Below are positions 1 to 11,080 of a DNA stretch of 64,000 bases, one piece after another; positions within the stretch are counted from its first letter, which is position 1; each line of letters opens with the position of its first letter. The stretch covers positions 135,440-199,439 of the forward strand of contig NZ_BMRG01000008.1 of the NCBI RefSeq assembly GCF_014648515.1. The letters are read 5' to 3'. The notes under the pieces were generated by a model. It was not told the DNA's origin and did no database searches. It saw nothing but the letters and a program-made list of their open reading frames with translations. The DNA comes from Saccharothrix coeruleofusca (GTDB taxonomy: Bacteria; Actinomycetota; Actinomycetes; Mycobacteriales; Pseudonocardiaceae). A program made the position numbers and the translations under genes.

Positions 1-1
1 C

Positions 2-2257
2 CCCATGCTGGACGACTTCCGCGAAGTCGTGCGCGGCCTGGAGTTCCGCGCGCCGACCCTGCCGGTGGTGTCCTCGGTCTCCCGCGACGGCGACTGGACC
101 GACCCCGAGTACTGGGTGCGGCACGTGCGCGAAACCGTCCGCTGGGCCGACGCCGCGCGACGGCTGGTGGAGGCGGGCGTGACCACCTTCGTCGAGCTGG
201 GCCCGGACGCGGTGCTGTCCGGACTGCTCGACGAGGTGCTGCCGGAGGGCTCGGCCGCGCTGCCCGCGCTGCGCCGGGACCGCTCCGAGCGGCTGACCGC
301 GGTGGAGCTGTTCGCGCACCTGGGCGCCAGGGGCGTGGCGGTGGACTGGTCGGCCTTCCCCGGCCGCAAGGCGGTGCTGCCGACCTACCCGTTCCAGCGG
401 GAGCGGTACTGGCTCACCGCGCGCAGGCGCGGCGGGTCCGGCCACCCCGTGCTGGGCGAGCCGGTGCCCGTGGCGGGCAGCGACGAGGTGCTGTTCACCG
501 GCCTGACCGACGGGCCGCTCACCGCCACCGGCCTGGCGGAGCTGGTGTGGCACGCGGGCCGCGCGGTCGGTTTCCCGGTGCTGGACCTGGAGATCTCCGC
601 GCTGCCCGAGCAGCGGGAGGCGCGGGTGCAGGTCAAGCTCGGCGCGCCCGAGGACGGGCGGCGCGCGGTCACCGCGCACGCCTGGCGCGACGGCTGGGTC
701 GAGCTCGCCCGAGGCGCGCTGGCCGAGGGGCCGGTGGTGGACGCGCGGGTGGACCTGGCGCTGGTCGCCCGCGACGACCAGGACCCGGTGGTGTGGCGCG
801 GGCTGCGGCCCACCGCGCCGGGCGTAGCGGTGCGGCTGGACGGCGGCGTGTTCCGCGACGAGGCGGGCGCCGAGGTGGCCCGCGTGGACGAGGTGTCCTT
901 CCGGGCGCTGGGCGCGCCCCTGTACGAGGTGCGGTGGCAGCCGGTGGAGCTGCCCGCGACCGACGAGCCCGAGCCGGAGGTGCTGCGGGTCGAGGCGGGC
1001 CCCGACCCGCTGACCACCGCGCGCACCGAGACCCGGCGGGTGCTGGCCGAGCTGCGGCGCCGCGCCGAGGGCGGCGAGCGGCTGGTGGTGCTCACCCCCG
1101 ACCCCGCCGACCCCGGCATCGCCGCGGTGTGGGGCCTGGTGCGCGCCGCGCAGGTCGAGGCGCCGGAGCGGATCGTGCTGGTCGGCGGCTCCCCGGAGCG
1201 GCTGGCCCCGGTGGTGGCCGCCGGCGAGCCGCAGGTGCTGGTGCGCGGCGGCGAGGCGTTCGTCCCCCGGCTGGCCAAGGCCGAACCCGCCGCGGCGCTG
1301 GACGACGTGGTGGTCAACGACGCGGTGGTGCACCGGGTCGAGCCGCCAGCCCCCGTCGTGCTCGGCGCGCTGACCGACGAGGTGCTGGAGGAGACCCTGC
1401 GCGAGGTGGTGGACCGGGCGTGGGAGCTGCACGAGGTCACGCCGGACCGGCCACTGGTGTTCGTGTCCACTGTGGATGGCGCTCTGGGTGCGACCGGCCA
1501 CGCCCACCACGCGGCGGCGGTGGCGTTCCTGGAGGCGCTGGCCCGCCTGCGCCGGGAGGCGGGTTCGCCCGCCACCGCGATCGCCCTGCCCCAGGGCGAC
1601 GACTCCGCACTGGACGACTCCGGGCTGGACGCGGCGATCCGGGCGGACCTGCCCGCGCTCGTCGCCGCCCCGCTGTCGGCGCTGCCCGCCGGACCGCTGC
1701 TGCGCGACCTGGTGCGCCCGGCGGCGACCGCCACGCTGGCCGAGCGGCTGGCGGGCGCGGCCGACGGCGACCGGCGGCGCATCGCCGAGGACGTGGTGCG
1801 CGCCCAGGTGGCGGCGGTGCTCGGGCACGGCGACCCGCGCCGGGTGGACCTGGACCGGCCGTTCAGCGACCTCGGGTTCGACTCGCTGACCGCGGTGGAC
1901 CTGCGCAACCGGCTGGCCGCGGCCACCGGCGTGCGGCTGGAGACCACGCTGGTGTTCGACCACCCCACGCCCGCCGCGCTGACCGGCGTGCTGCTGGCGC
2001 GGGTCGCCCCCGCGCAGGCGCAGCCGACCCCGCCCGCGCTGGCCGAGCTGGACCGGCTGGAGGCCGTGCTGGCAGGCATCGGCCACGACGACGACCACCG
2101 CGACCAGATCACCACCCGGTTGCGCACGATCCTGTCCCGCTGGAACGAGGCCGCGGCCGGGTCGGACACCGACCGGGTCCGCCCGGACTTCGCCGCCGCC
2201 TCCACCAGCGAGCTGTTCGACTTCATCGACAACCAGCTCGGCCGCGTCGCGCGGTGA
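2..2257 (+). CDS. Type I polyketide synthase, C-terminal part (AT end, eroded DH and KR, ACP, docking tail)
   Basis: The frame is open from the window edge, so the gene is cut at its 5' end. The first 135 residues are the end of an acyltransferase domain, closing with the usual PTYPFQ linker. The next part begins like a dehydratase (HPVLGEPVP) but never shows the HxxxGxxxxP active-site motif. The ketoreductase has no TGGTG nucleotide-binding loop, and in its surviving catalytic block the Tyr is His (codon 1508-1510) and the Asn is Val, so it should be inactive. The ACP is intact: GFDSL with the phosphopantetheine Ser codon at 1883. The acidic tail ending in ELFDFIDNQLG looks like a C-terminal docking helix for the next protein, which begins 33 bp downstream. 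The module should therefore extend the chain and leave the beta-keto group in place. AT specificity cannot be read because the motif lies outside the window. Confidence 0.95.
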   Translation, partial: PMLDDFREVVRGLEFRAPTLPVVSSVSRDGDWTDPEYWVRHVRETVRWADAARRLVEAGVTTFVELGPDAVLSGLLDEVLPEGSAALPALRRDRSERLTAVELFAHLGARGVAVDWSAFPGRKAVLPTYPFQRERYWLTARRRGGSGHPVLGEPVPVAGSDEVLFTGLTDGPLTATGLAELVWHAGRAVGFPVLDLEISALPEQREARVQVKLGAPEDGRRAVTAHAWRDGWVELARGALAEGPVVDARVDLALVARDDQDPVVWRGLRPTAPGVAVRLDGGVFRDEAGAEVARVDEVSFRALGAPLYEVRWQPVELPATDEPEPEVLRVEAGPDPLTTARTETRRVLAELRRRAEGGERLVVLTPDPADPGIAAVWGLVRAAQVEAPERIVLVGGSPERLAPVVAAGEPQVLVRGGEAFVPRLAKAEPAAALDDVVVNDAVVHRVEPPAPVVLGALTDEVLEETLREVVDRAWELHEVTPDRPLVFVSTVDGALGATGHAHHAAAVAFLEALARLRREAGSPATAIALPQGDDSALDDSGLDAAIRADLPALVAAPLSALPAGPLLRDLVRPAATATLAERLAGAADGDRRRIAEDVVRAQVAAVLGHGDPRRVDLDRPFSDLGFDSLTAVDLRNRLAAATGVRLETTLVFDHPTPAALTGVLLARVAPAQAQPTPPALAELDRLEAVLAGIGHDDDHRDQITTRLRTILSRWNEAAAGSDTDRVRPDFAAASTSELFDFIDNQLGRVAR

Positions 2258-2290
2258 CCGGTCGACCGCCCGAGCAGGAAAGGAAACCCG

Positions 2291-5200
2291 GTGTCCAACG
2301 AGGAACGGTTGGCCGAGTACCTGAAGTGGGTGACGGCCGAGCTCCAGCAGGCCAAGGAGCGCATCGCCGAGCTGGAGGCGGCCGAGCCCGAGCCGGTGGC
2401 GATCGTGGCGATGGCGTGCCGCTACCCCGGCGGCGTCGCCTCGCCCGAGGACCTGTGGCGGCTGGTCGAGAGCGGCGGTGACGCCATCACGCCGTGGCCG
2501 CGGGACCGGGGCTGGGACGTGGAGCGCCTCTACGACCCCGAACCCGGCACGCCCGGCCGCAGCTACACCCGCGAAGGCGGGTTCCTGGCGCACGCCACCG
2601 AGTTCGACGCGGCCTTCTTCGGCATCTCCCCGCGCGAGGCGCTGGGCATGGACCCGCAGCAGCGGGTGCTGCTGGAGACGGCGTGGGAGCTGTTCGAGCG
2701 CGCGGGCATCGACCCGACCGCGCTGCGCGGCACCCGCACCGGCGTGTTCGCGGGCGTGGGGGAGCAGAGCTACCTGGGCCTGGCCGGGCCGGAGGAGCTG
2801 GAGGGCTTCCTGATGACCGGCAAGCTCAGCAGCGTCGCCTCCGGTCGCGTGGCCTACACCTTCGGCTTGGAGGGGCCGGCGGTCACCGTCGACACCGCGT
2901 GCTCCTCCTCGCTGGTGGCGCTGCACCTGGCGGTGCGGTCGCTGCGCGAGGGCGAGTCGAACCTGGCGCTGGCGGGCGGCAGCACGGTCTACGGCTCGCC
3001 CACCGGGTACGTGGACTTCTCCCGCCAGCGCGGGCTGGCGCCGGACGGCCGGTGCAAGTCCTTCTCCAGCACCGCCGACGGCACCGGCTGGTCGGAGGGC
3101 GTGGGCCTGCTGCTGCTGGAGCGGCTGTCCGACGCCCGCCGCAACGGCCACCCGGTGCTGGCGGTGGTGCGCGGCACCGCCGTGAACCAGGACGGCGCGT
3201 CCAACGGCCTGACCGCGCCCAACGGACCCGCGCAGGAGCGGGTGATCCGGGACGCGCTGGCCGACGCCAGGCTGGCCCCGGCCGACGTGGACGTGGTCGA
3301 GGCGCACGGCACCGGCACCCGGCTGGGCGACCCCATCGAGGCGCAGGCCCTGCTGGCCACCTACGGCCAGGGCCGCACCGAGCCGCTGCTGCTGGGCTCG
3401 CTGAAGTCCAACATCGGGCACAGCGTCGCCGCCGCGGGCGTGGGCGGGGTCATCAAGATGGTGGAGGCGATGCGGCACGGCGTCGCGCCGCGCACCCTGC
3501 ACGTGCAGGAGCCGACCCCGGTGGTGGACTGGTCGGCGGGCAAGGTGGAGCTGCTGTCCCAGGCGCGCCCGTGGCCCTCGGCGAACCGGGCGCGCCGCTC
3601 GGCGGTGTCCTCGTTCGGCGTCAGCGGCACCAACGCCCACGTGGTGCTGGAGCACGTGCCCGCGCCCGAGCCGCAGGACGCGCCGAAGGCGCCGGGGGAG
3701 TGGCCGTTCCTGCTGTCCGCGCGCAGCCCGGAGGCGCTGCGCGCGCAGGCCGCCCGGCTGCGCGAGCACGTGGCCGCGCACCCCGAGGCCGACCCGGCCG
3801 ACGTGGCGTTCTCGCTGGCCACCACGCGCGCGGCGCTGGAGCACCGGGGCGCGGTGGTCGCGGCCGACCGGGAGTCGCTGCTGGCCGCGCTGGACGGGTT
3901 CGCGGGCGGCGCGCCGGTGCCGCCGCCGGGCCGGACCGCGTTCCTGTTCACCGGCCAGGGCGCGCAGCGCGCGGGCATGGGCCGCGAGCTGCACGAGCGC
4001 TACCCGGTGTTCGCCGAGGCGTTCGACGCGGCGTGCGCGCTGCTGGACCCGCACCTGCCCAAGCCGCTGAAGGAGGTCGTGTTCGGCGGCTCCGAAGAGC
4101 TGCACCGCACCCGCTACACCCAGCCCGCGCTGTTCGCCTTCGAGGTGGCGCTGTTCCGGCTGCTGGAGTCGTGGGGCGTGCGGCCGGACTGCGTGGCGGG
4201 CCACTCGCTGGGCGAGCTGACCGCCGCGCACGTGGCCGGGGTGTTCTCCCTGGAGGACGCCTGCGCGCTGGTCGCCGCCCGCGCCCGGCTCATCGACGAG
4301 CTGCCCGACGGCGGCGCGATGGGCGCGGTGGCCGCGCCGCCCGAGGAGGTCGAGCCGCTGCTGACCCCCGGCGTCGGGATCGCCGCGATCAACGGCCCGG
4401 CCGCGGTGGTGGTCTCCGGCGACGAGGACCAGGTGCTGGCGCTGGAGGCGCGGCTGCGGGAGCGCGGCAGGCGGACCAAGCGGCTCACCGTCAGCCACGC
4501 CTTCCACTCCGCGCGCATGGAGCCCGCGCTGGAGCCGTTCCGCCAGGTGGCCGCGCGGGTGACCTACCACGCGCCGACCATCCCGGTGGTGTCGAACGTG
4601 ACCGGCGCCCCGGCGGGCAGCGACCTGCTGCGCTCCCCGGACTACTGGGTGCGGCACGTGCGGGAGGCGGTGCGGTTCGCCGACTGCGTGCGGGCGCTGG
4701 CCAAGGAGGGCGTGACCACCTTCGTGGAGGTCGGCCCGGAGGCGGTGCTGACCCCGATGGTGCGCGACACCGTCGACGGCGTGGCCGCGGTGGCGCTGCA
4801 GCGCTCCGGCGGCGGCCTGGCGGCGGGCGTGGCCGCGCTGCACGCCAACGGCGTCGCCGTGGACTGGCGGGCCTTCTTCGACGGCAGCGGCGCGCGTGCG
4901 GTCCCGCTGCCCACCTACCCGTTCCAGCGGCAGCGGTACTGGGTCTCGCACGTCGAGGCCCGGGACGCGGGCGAGTTCGGGCTGGTCGACGCCGGGCACC
5001 CGCTGCTCGGTGCGGCCGTCCCGGTGGCGGGCGCGGACGAGGTCGTGCTCACCGGCGTGGTCTCCCCGCGCACCCAGCCGTGGCTGGAGCGCCACCGCGC
5101 GCGGGGCGCGGCGGTGCTGCCCTCCTCGGCGCTGGTGGAGCTGGCGATCCGGGCGGGCGACGAGGTGGGGCTGCCCAGGCTGGCGCTGCTGGAGGTGACC

Positions 5201-8200
5201 GCGCCCGTGGTGGTGCCCGAGCGCGGCGTGCGGCTGCAGGTCCGGGTCTGCGGCGACGAGGTGACCGTCCACTCGCGACTGGACGGCGGGTGGACGCGGC
5301 ACGCGGTCGGGCGGCTGGCCCCGGCCGGTCCGAAGCCCGCGTTCGGCGACGGGCCGTGGACCGAGGTCGAGGGCGTCGAGCCGGGCGGGTTCGGGCTGCA
5401 CCCCACCCTGCTGGACCGCGCGGTGCGCCTGGTCGGCGACGGGGAGGCCGTGCGGTGGCGCGACGTCGAGCTGCACGCCGTGGGCGCGGCCTCGCTGCGG
5501 GCCAGGGTGACCGAGGGCGGCGGGCTGCTGCTGGCCGACCCCAGCGGTGCCCCGGTGGCCACCGTCGGGGCCGTCGAGGTGGCCCCCGTGGCGGCGCGGG
5601 AGGTGGCCGAGGGGCTGCTGCGCCCCGCCGACGCGCTGCTGGAGGTGGTGTGGGAGCCGGTGGCGCTGCCCGCGCCCGCCGAGGACCTGCCGCGCGTGGT
5701 GCGCTGGACGCCGGGCGCGGACCTGCGCACCCGGCTCGCGGGCGCGCTGGCCGACCTGCGCGGCGGCGAGCGGCTGGTGGCGGTGACCTCCGGCGCGGTC
5801 GGCCCGGAGGTGTCTGATGTGGACGGTGCCGCGCTGTGGGGCCTGGCCCGCTCGGCGCAGTCCGAGCAGCCGGGCCGGATCACCCTGGTGGACGCGGACT
5901 CCGCCACCGACGAGCTGCTCGCGGCCGTGGTGGCCTCCGGCGCGCCGCAGGTCGTGGTGCGCGGCGGGGTGGCGCACCTGCCGAAGCTGCGGCCCGCGCG
6001 ACTGCCCAGGCAGCCGTGGAACCCCGAGGGCACCGTCCTGGTCACCGGCGGCACCGGTGCGCTGGGCGCGCTGGTGGCGCGGCACCTGGTGGCCGCGCAC
6101 GGCGTGCGCGAGCTGGTGCTGACCAGCCGCCGGGGCCCGGACTCGCCGGGCGCGGCCGAACTGGTCGACGAGCTGTCGGCGCTGGGCGCGCGGGTGCGCG
6201 TGGAAGCCTGCGACGTCGCCGACCGCGACCAGGTGGCCGCGCTGCTGGAGCGGCACCGGCTGACCGGCGTGGTGCACACCGCGGGCGTGATCGACGACGG
6301 CCTGGTGGACGACCTGACCCCGCAGCGCCTGGACACCGTGCTGCGGCCCAAGGCCGACGCGGCCAGGCACCTGCACGAGCTGACCCGCTCCCACGACCTG
6401 AGCGCGTTCGTGCTGTTCTCCTCGATCGCGGGCGTCATCGGCGGCGCGGGCCAGGGCAACTACGCCGCGGCCAACGCCTACCTGGACGCGCTGGCCGAGC
6501 ACCGCCGCGCGCTGGGGCTGCCGGCCACCTCGATCGCCTGGGGCCTGTGGGAGCGGACCAGCGGCATCACCGCGGAGCTGACCGACGCCGACCGCGCCCG
6601 CATCGCCAAGGCCGGGTTCCGGCCGGTGGCCACCGAGCAGGGCCTGGCCATGCTGGACGCGGCGCTGGGCGCGACCGCCGTGGTCGCCGTGCCGCTGGAC
6701 CTGACCGCCCTGCGGGCCCGCCCGGACCAGGCCCCGCCGCTGCTGCGCACCCTGCTGCCGACGGTCCGGCCGGGCGCCCGCAACGGCGCGCCGACGCCGG
6801 ACCTGGCCGAGCTGCCGGAGGACGAGCGGCGGCGGGTGGTCACCGAGCTGGTGCACGCCGAGGTCGCCTCGGTGCTGGGGCTGAGCGCGCCGGTGCCGGA
6901 CAAGCCGTTCCCCGACCTGGGCTTCGACTCCCTGCTGTCGGTGGAGCTGCGCAACCGGGTGGCCGCCGCGACCGGCCTGGCGCTGCCCGCCACGGTGGTG
7001 TTCGACCACCCCACGCCGAGCGCGCTGGCCGCGTTCCTGGCGGGCGCGGCGGGTCCGGCGGAGGTCGACTACGAGGCCGAGGTGGTGCTGCCCGACGACA
7101 TCAGGCCCGCCGCCGAGGTCGTGCGCACCGTCTCCGCGCCCTCGCACGTGCTGCTGACCGGGGCCACCGGCTTCCTCGGCGCGTTCCTGCTGCGGGAGCT
7201 GCTGCGCGCCTCCGAGGCCACCGTGCACTGCCTGGTGCGCGCCGAGGACGAGGCGGCGGGGCTGGCCAAGCTGGAGGCCAACCTGCGCTGGTACCGGCTG
7301 CGGGACGAGGTCGACACCTCCCGCGTGCGGGTGGTGCCCGGCGACCTGGCCAAGCCCCGGCTGGGGCTGGCCGAGGAGGTCTTCGACCACCTGGCCCGCA
7401 CCGTGGACGCGGTCTACCACGCGGGTGCGACGGTGAACTGGCTGCGCCCGTACCAGGACCTCAAGGCCGCCAACGTGCACGGCACCCAGGAGGTGCTGCG
7501 CCTGGCCGCGCGGCACCGCACCGTGCCGGTCCACCACCTGTCCACCACCGGCGTCTTCGCGGGCGCCCGCGAGCCGGGCGTGCCGCTGCGGGTGGACGAC
7601 CCGACCGGCCCGGCGCGCGAGCTGCCCAGCGGCTACCTGCGCAGCAAGTGGGTGGCCGAGCAGGTGGTCGGGCTGGCCCGCGAGCGGGGGCTGCCGGTGT
7701 CGGTCTACCGGGTCGACCTGGTCTCCGGCGACCAGCGCAGCGGCGCCTGCCAGACCAGGGACTTCGTCTGGCTGAGCACCAAGGGCCTGATCCAGGCCGG
7801 GGCGGTGCCGCGCGGGCTCAGCGGCGCGGTGCCGATGGTGCCGGTGGACTACGCCACCGCCGCGGTGGTGGCGCTGTCCGCCACCTCCGGGGCCACCCAC
7901 CACATCTACAACCCCGGCCAGGTGCGCTGGCAGACCATCGTGGAGCGGCTGCGCGCCCACGGCTACCCGCTGGCGGAGCGGGACTGGGAGCAGTGGCGGG
8001 CCGCGGTGCTGGCCGACCGGGACAACGCGCTGATCCCGCTGCTGGACGCGTTCGACCTGATGACCTCCGACAGCGCCGCGTTCTACCCGCTGGTGGACGT
8101 GTCGAAGACCGAGCAGGCGCTGGAGGGCACCGGCATCCAGTGCCCGCCGATCACCGCCGAGCTGGTGGACACCTACATCCGCTTCTTCGCCGAGACCGGC

Positions 8201-8230
8201 TACTACCCGGCGGCGGGTGGGGGTCGGTGA
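2291..8230 (+). CDS. Terminal type I PKS module: docking-KS-AT-(DH)-KR-ACP-thioester reductase
   Basis: The GTG start follows GGAAAGGAA and gives a 1979-residue protein. Residues 1-33 form a coiled-coil docking helix. The KS (about 34-455) has Cys204 in DTACSS, His339 in HGTG and His377 in NIGH. The AT (about 550-840) has Ser639 in GHSLG and HAFH at 736-739, the signature usually tied to malonyl-CoA. A DH-like part (about 930-1130) keeps HxxxGxxxxP and the LHPTLLD Asp but lacks the YGPxFQGL segment, so its activity is doubtful. The KR (about 1245-1430) is intact: TGGTGALG 1252-1259, Tyr1391, and an IDD motif in the LDD position suggesting B-type stereochemistry. The ACP Ser is 1547. Residues about 1615-1979 are an SDR-type thioester reductase (TGATGFLG 1623-1630, Tyr1782, Lys1786). 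Chain release should thus be reductive, giving an aldehyde or alcohol, and this is the last module of the line. Confidence 0.96.
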   Translation: MSNEERLAEYLKWVTAELQQAKERIAELEAAEPEPVAIVAMACRYPGGVASPEDLWRLVESGGDAITPWPRDRGWDVERLYDPEPGTPGRSYTREGGFLAHATEFDAAFFGISPREALGMDPQQRVLLETAWELFERAGIDPTALRGTRTGVFAGVGEQSYLGLAGPEELEGFLMTGKLSSVASGRVAYTFGLEGPAVTVDTACSSSLVALHLAVRSLREGESNLALAGGSTVYGSPTGYVDFSRQRGLAPDGRCKSFSSTADGTGWSEGVGLLLLERLSDARRNGHPVLAVVRGTAVNQDGASNGLTAPNGPAQERVIRDALADARLAPADVDVVEAHGTGTRLGDPIEAQALLATYGQGRTEPLLLGSLKSNIGHSVAAAGVGGVIKMVEAMRHGVAPRTLHVQEPTPVVDWSAGKVELLSQARPWPSANRARRSAVSSFGVSGTNAHVVLEHVPAPEPQDAPKAPGEWPFLLSARSPEALRAQAARLREHVAAHPEADPADVAFSLATTRAALEHRGAVVAADRESLLAALDGFAGGAPVPPPGRTAFLFTGQGAQRAGMGRELHERYPVFAEAFDAACALLDPHLPKPLKEVVFGGSEELHRTRYTQPALFAFEVALFRLLESWGVRPDCVAGHSLGELTAAHVAGVFSLEDACALVAARARLIDELPDGGAMGAVAAPPEEVEPLLTPGVGIAAINGPAAVVVSGDEDQVLALEARLRERGRRTKRLTVSHAFHSARMEPALEPFRQVAARVTYHAPTIPVVSNVTGAPAGSDLLRSPDYWVRHVREAVRFADCVRALAKEGVTTFVEVGPEAVLTPMVRDTVDGVAAVALQRSGGGLAAGVAALHANGVAVDWRAFFDGSGARAVPLPTYPFQRQRYWVSHVEARDAGEFGLVDAGHPLLGAAVPVAGADEVVLTGVVSPRTQPWLERHRARGAAVLPSSALVELAIRAGDEVGLPRLALLEVTAPVVVPERGVRLQVRVCGDEVTVHSRLDGGWTRHAVGRLAPAGPKPAFGDGPWTEVEGVEPGGFGLHPTLLDRAVRLVGDGEAVRWRDVELHAVGAASLRARVTEGGGLLLADPSGAPVATVGAVEVAPVAAREVAEGLLRPADALLEVVWEPVALPAPAEDLPRVVRWTPGADLRTRLAGALADLRGGERLVAVTSGAVGPEVSDVDGAALWGLARSAQSEQPGRITLVDADSATDELLAAVVASGAPQVVVRGGVAHLPKLRPARLPRQPWNPEGTVLVTGGTGALGALVARHLVAAHGVRELVLTSRRGPDSPGAAELVDELSALGARVRVEACDVADRDQVAALLERHRLTGVVHTAGVIDDGLVDDLTPQRLDTVLRPKADAARHLHELTRSHDLSAFVLFSSIAGVIGGAGQGNYAAANAYLDALAEHRRALGLPATSIAWGLWERTSGITAELTDADRARIAKAGFRPVATEQGLAMLDAALGATAVVAVPLDLTALRARPDQAPPLLRTLLPTVRPGARNGAPTPDLAELPEDERRRVVTELVHAEVASVLGLSAPVPDKPFPDLGFDSLLSVELRNRVAAATGLALPATVVFDHPTPSALAAFLAGAAGPAEVDYEAEVVLPDDIRPAAEVVRTVSAPSHVLLTGATGFLGAFLLRELLRASEATVHCLVRAEDEAAGLAKLEANLRWYRLRDEVDTSRVRVVPGDLAKPRLGLAEEVFDHLARTVDAVYHAGATVNWLRPYQDLKAANVHGTQEVLRLAARHRTVPVHHLSTTGVFAGAREPGVPLRVDDPTGPARELPSGYLRSKWVAEQVVGLARERGLPVSVYRVDLVSGDQRSGACQTRDFVWLSTKGLIQAGAVPRGLSGAVPMVPVDYATAAVVALSATSGATHHIYNPGQVRWQTIVERLRAHGYPLAERDWEQWRAAVLADRDNALIPLLDAFDLMTSDSAAFYPLVDVSKTEQALEGTGIQCPPITAELVDTYIRFFAETGYYPAAGGGR

Positions 8231-8233
8231 CCG

Positions 8234-8269
8234 GGTGGGCCCGCCGGGCTGCGGCTCGGCGGGCCCACC
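8234..8269 (+). terminator. Rho-independent-type hairpin after the PKS operon
   Basis: GGTGGGCCCGCCG (8234-8246) pairs perfectly with CGGCGGGCCCACC (8257-8269) around a 10-nt loop, four bases after the PKS stop. There is no T-run, as is usual in actinomycetes. Confidence 0.8.
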
Positions 8270-8314
8270 GCTCGCCCGCGATCCGGGGCGGGACGCGAAG
8301 GGGCTGCCGGGAAG

Positions 8315-8378
8315 GTGCCGCTGAGAAGTGCCACTGAGAAGTGCCGCAGGAGATGCCGCTGAGAAGTGGTGCTGGGGA
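8315..8378. repeat. Imperfect 13-bp tandem repeat, about five units
   Basis: Units read GTGCCGCTGAGAA, GTGCCACTGAGAA, GTGCCGCAGGAGA, TGCCGCTGAGAA and GTGGTGCTGGGGA. They fill the space between the convergent PKS and SARP genes, with no gene inside. The rest of 8270-8472 shows no gene or clear signal. Confidence 0.75.
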
Positions 8379-8472
8379 ATCCGCGAGGAGGTGATGGGCG
8401 TTGTCCGCCCGCTGGTCTGCGCTGCGCGTCGCCGTTGGCGCGCAGCGTCGTCAGCGTGGGGAACCAGGTGGA

Positions 8473-10860
8473 TCAGTTGTCGGTGACGGCAGGGGGGTGG
8501 AGCCCGAGAGCGCGACCGGCGGGGCCGCCGAGACGGCCGTACGCCGAAGAGGCGGTCAGCACACCGCAGGTGCCGCCCAGCAGCACCTCGACGTCACCGC
8601 GGTGGTCGCCTCGGTGGTCGAGGCGCTGGGTGGTGCGGTGGTCGCCGTCGTCCATGGCGCTCAGCTCGACCTTCTGCGGGCAGCGCGACCGCAGCAGCTG
8701 CCGGTGCACCACCCGAGGCGGGTCGGACAGCCTCGGTTGGAACAGCAGCCTGCCCGTCCGCTCGTCCGCGGCCAGCAGCATCGCCCGCCGCAGCCCACCG
8801 GGGCTGCGTCCCGGCTGCGGGGTCAGCGTGATCGACGCGGCGTGCCGCTTGCCGCCACCCCAGTCCGGTCTGCGGTCCAGCAGCGACAGCCGCGCCGACA
8901 CCACGACCATCAGCGGCGCGGTCTGCTCGGTGGTGTCCACCAGGCACTCCACCGCGTCCAGCAGGTCGTCGCCCGCCAGGTGCAGGTCGCGCAGCTCCAG
9001 CACCAGCGGCCTGCGCAGCGCGGCCAGCTTGAGCAGTCCCCGCCACGCGGCCAGCACGGCGCGCGGGGCCGGGCCCGCGGGCAGCTCGGTGCGCTGCGGG
9101 GAGCGCAGCAGGCGCAGCAGCCGGGTCGCCTGCCAGTCGGCGTGCCGGTCGACGCCGATGACCTGCCTGCACGCCCGGACCAGCTTCGCCCGCGCCGAGT
9201 CCAGCGGCTCGTCCGGCTCGATGCCGCAGTAGGAGGTGAGCACCTGGGCCGCGGCGGCCAGGTCGTCCTCCGCGGACACCACCCCGGTGAGCAGCAGCGG
9301 TTGCGCGGGTTCCTGCTCGACGCAGCGCTCCACGCCCGCGATGAAGGAGCGCATCGCCTCGTCCGGCTCACCGAGCACGGTGACCAGGTGGGGGGTGTCG
9401 CGCTGCACCGTGCGGCTGAGCAGGTTGCGGACCAGCGCCAAGTCGCTGTCGTGCTCGCCGTCGCCCGCCTTGGCGGGCGCCGCGCCCTCCACCCGCCACG
9501 CGCCGCTGTCGGCGGGCGCGCACACCACGGCCTCGCCCGCCAGCGCCTTGGTGCGGTCGCAGATCCACACCTCGCCCTCGGGCACGTGGTTGATCAGCTG
9601 CCGCACCCGGTCGACCAGCGTCCCGCTCACCGCGGGCGTGCCGGGGCGGCTCTCCTGGCACCACTCGACCAGGGCGTTGCCGGTGGTCAGCGCGATGTGC
9701 ACGACCAGCTGGGAGGAGGCCAGGCAGTCCCGCAGCGCCAGCGCGGCCCGCACCGCCCACGCCTCCTGGTCCGCTCGGGCGTGGGGGTGGCCGAACAGCG
9801 CCAGCGAGGCCGAGCCGATGGACGTGGCCACGGTGCCGCCCAGCTCCTCGATGCCCGCGCGCACCATGGCCGACGCCGCGGCCAGCGCGTGGTCGACCTC
9901 CTCCGGGGCGGTCGTGGCGTCCGCGGCGTCCGGGCGCAGCCACGCCTGGACCAGCGCCACGGTCATGTGCTGGTGGCGCGGGTTCTCCCCGGTGGGCTGG
10001 AAGGGGATCAGCGCCGGGTCCGGCAGCGCCGCCGCGTCGCGCGCCGTGGTGGCCGACTCGGGCGCGGCGGGGACCGCCACCACCTGCTCCCGCTCGGGCA
10101 GCGCCAGCGACGGGTCGTGCCCGAGGATGGCCTGCTGGAGCTTCTGCAGCGCGGGCCCCGGCTCCAACCCCAGGTCGGTCACCAGGTGCCTGCGCAGCCT
10201 GCTGTAGACGGTGAGCGCGTCGGCGTGCCTGCCGCACCGGTACAGCGCCAGCATGAGCTGACCGCAGCAGCGCTCCCGCAGCGGTTCGGCTTCGACCATC
10301 GCCTCCAGCTCGCCCAGCACCGCCTGGTGCCCGCCGCAGGCCAGCTCGGCCTCGAAGTAGTCCTCCAGCACGTCGCGGCGGGCGTTGGCCACCCCGGTCA
10401 GCTCCGGCCAGGTGATCCCGGCCTCGACCAGGTCCGCCAAGGGGTCACCGCGCCAGGTCGCCAGCGCCTCCCGCAGGGTCCGGGCGGCGCGCTCCGGCGT
10501 GCCCGCGGCCAGCTCCGCACGCCCCTGCTCGGCCATGCGGTGGAACTCGAACAGGTCGACCTGCTCGGGGTCCACCCGCAGCACGTAGCCGGGCGCGCGG
10601 GTCAGCAGCTCCGGCGCGGTCGGCGACTCGTCGGCGGCCAGCAGCGCCCGCAGGCTCCACACCGCGTTCTGCAGGATCTTCTTGGCCGAGGCGGGCAGGT
10701 CCTCGTTCGGCCACAGGGCGTCGAGCAGGTGGCTGGTCGGCGTGACGTGGTTGGCCTTCAGTAACAGGAAACCCAGGGTGGCACGCTGCTTGACCCCACC
10801 CAGCGGTACCGGCCGCCCGTCGTGGACGACCTCAAGCGGGCCGAGCAGTCGGAATTTCAT
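8473..10860 (-). CDS. SARP-family regulator with class III cyclase-like and degenerate AAA-like parts
   Basis: The ATG at 10860 is preceded by GGGGGAAG and gives 795 residues beginning MKFRLLGPLEV. Residues 1-95 are an OmpR-like winged-helix DNA-binding domain and about 100-245 a bacterial transcriptional activation (BTAD) helical domain. The middle (from about 300) resembles a class III nucleotide cyclase domain (MTVALVQAWL, later TVATSIGSASLALFG). The last part looks like the AAA/LAL region of large activators, but the P-loop position reads GEPDEAMRSF with no GKS or GKT, so ATP binding is unlikely. This layout resembles PimR-type SARPs that drive polyketide clusters. It is convergent with the PKS and lies next to the imine reductase, so it is a likely pathway-specific activator. 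Its targets are inferred. Confidence 0.9.
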   Translation of the reverse strand: MKFRLLGPLEVVHDGRPVPLGGVKQRATLGFLLLKANHVTPTSHLLDALWPNEDLPASAKKILQNAVWSLRALLAADESPTAPELLTRAPGYVLRVDPEQVDLFEFHRMAEQGRAELAAGTPERAARTLREALATWRGDPLADLVEAGITWPELTGVANARRDVLEDYFEAELACGGHQAVLGELEAMVEAEPLRERCCGQLMLALYRCGRHADALTVYSRLRRHLVTDLGLEPGPALQKLQQAILGHDPSLALPEREQVVAVPAAPESATTARDAAALPDPALIPFQPTGENPRHQHMTVALVQAWLRPDAADATTAPEEVDHALAAASAMVRAGIEELGGTVATSIGSASLALFGHPHARADQEAWAVRAALALRDCLASSQLVVHIALTTGNALVEWCQESRPGTPAVSGTLVDRVRQLINHVPEGEVWICDRTKALAGEAVVCAPADSGAWRVEGAAPAKAGDGEHDSDLALVRNLLSRTVQRDTPHLVTVLGEPDEAMRSFIAGVERCVEQEPAQPLLLTGVVSAEDDLAAAAQVLTSYCGIEPDEPLDSARAKLVRACRQVIGVDRHADWQATRLLRLLRSPQRTELPAGPAPRAVLAAWRGLLKLAALRRPLVLELRDLHLAGDDLLDAVECLVDTTEQTAPLMVVVSARLSLLDRRPDWGGGKRHAASITLTPQPGRSPGGLRRAMLLAADERTGRLLFQPRLSDPPRVVHRQLLRSRCPQKVELSAMDDGDHRTTQRLDHRGDHRGDVEVLLGGTCGVLTASSAYGRLGGPAGRALGLHPPAVTDN

Positions 10861-11031
10861 CTGACTTCCCCCACGGTTCGATGGGAGTGCGTGGAATAGC
10901 CCTTGTGGGGCCTGGACCCGCGGGAGCGGGCGGTCGCCCGATCCCTCGGGTGGGCCACATCGGTCCGTCACCAGCATTACCGCCACCGGGGCTGGCGATT
11001 ACCACAGACCTGCGGCGGTCGCGCCCACGAT

Positions 11032-11069
11032 GGTGGGCGGGCGCGGGAGGGTTCCCGCGCCCGCCCACC
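11032..11069 (-). terminator. Strong hairpin after the imine reductase gene
   Basis: A 17-bp perfect stem, GGTGGGCGGGCGCGGGA (11032-11048) with TCCCGCGCCCGCCCACC (11053-11069), has a 4-nt loop. It lies 11 bases beyond the stop codon of the leftward imine reductase gene, between that gene and the SARP promoter. Confidence 0.85.
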
Positions 11070-11080
11070 GTGGCCCCGCG

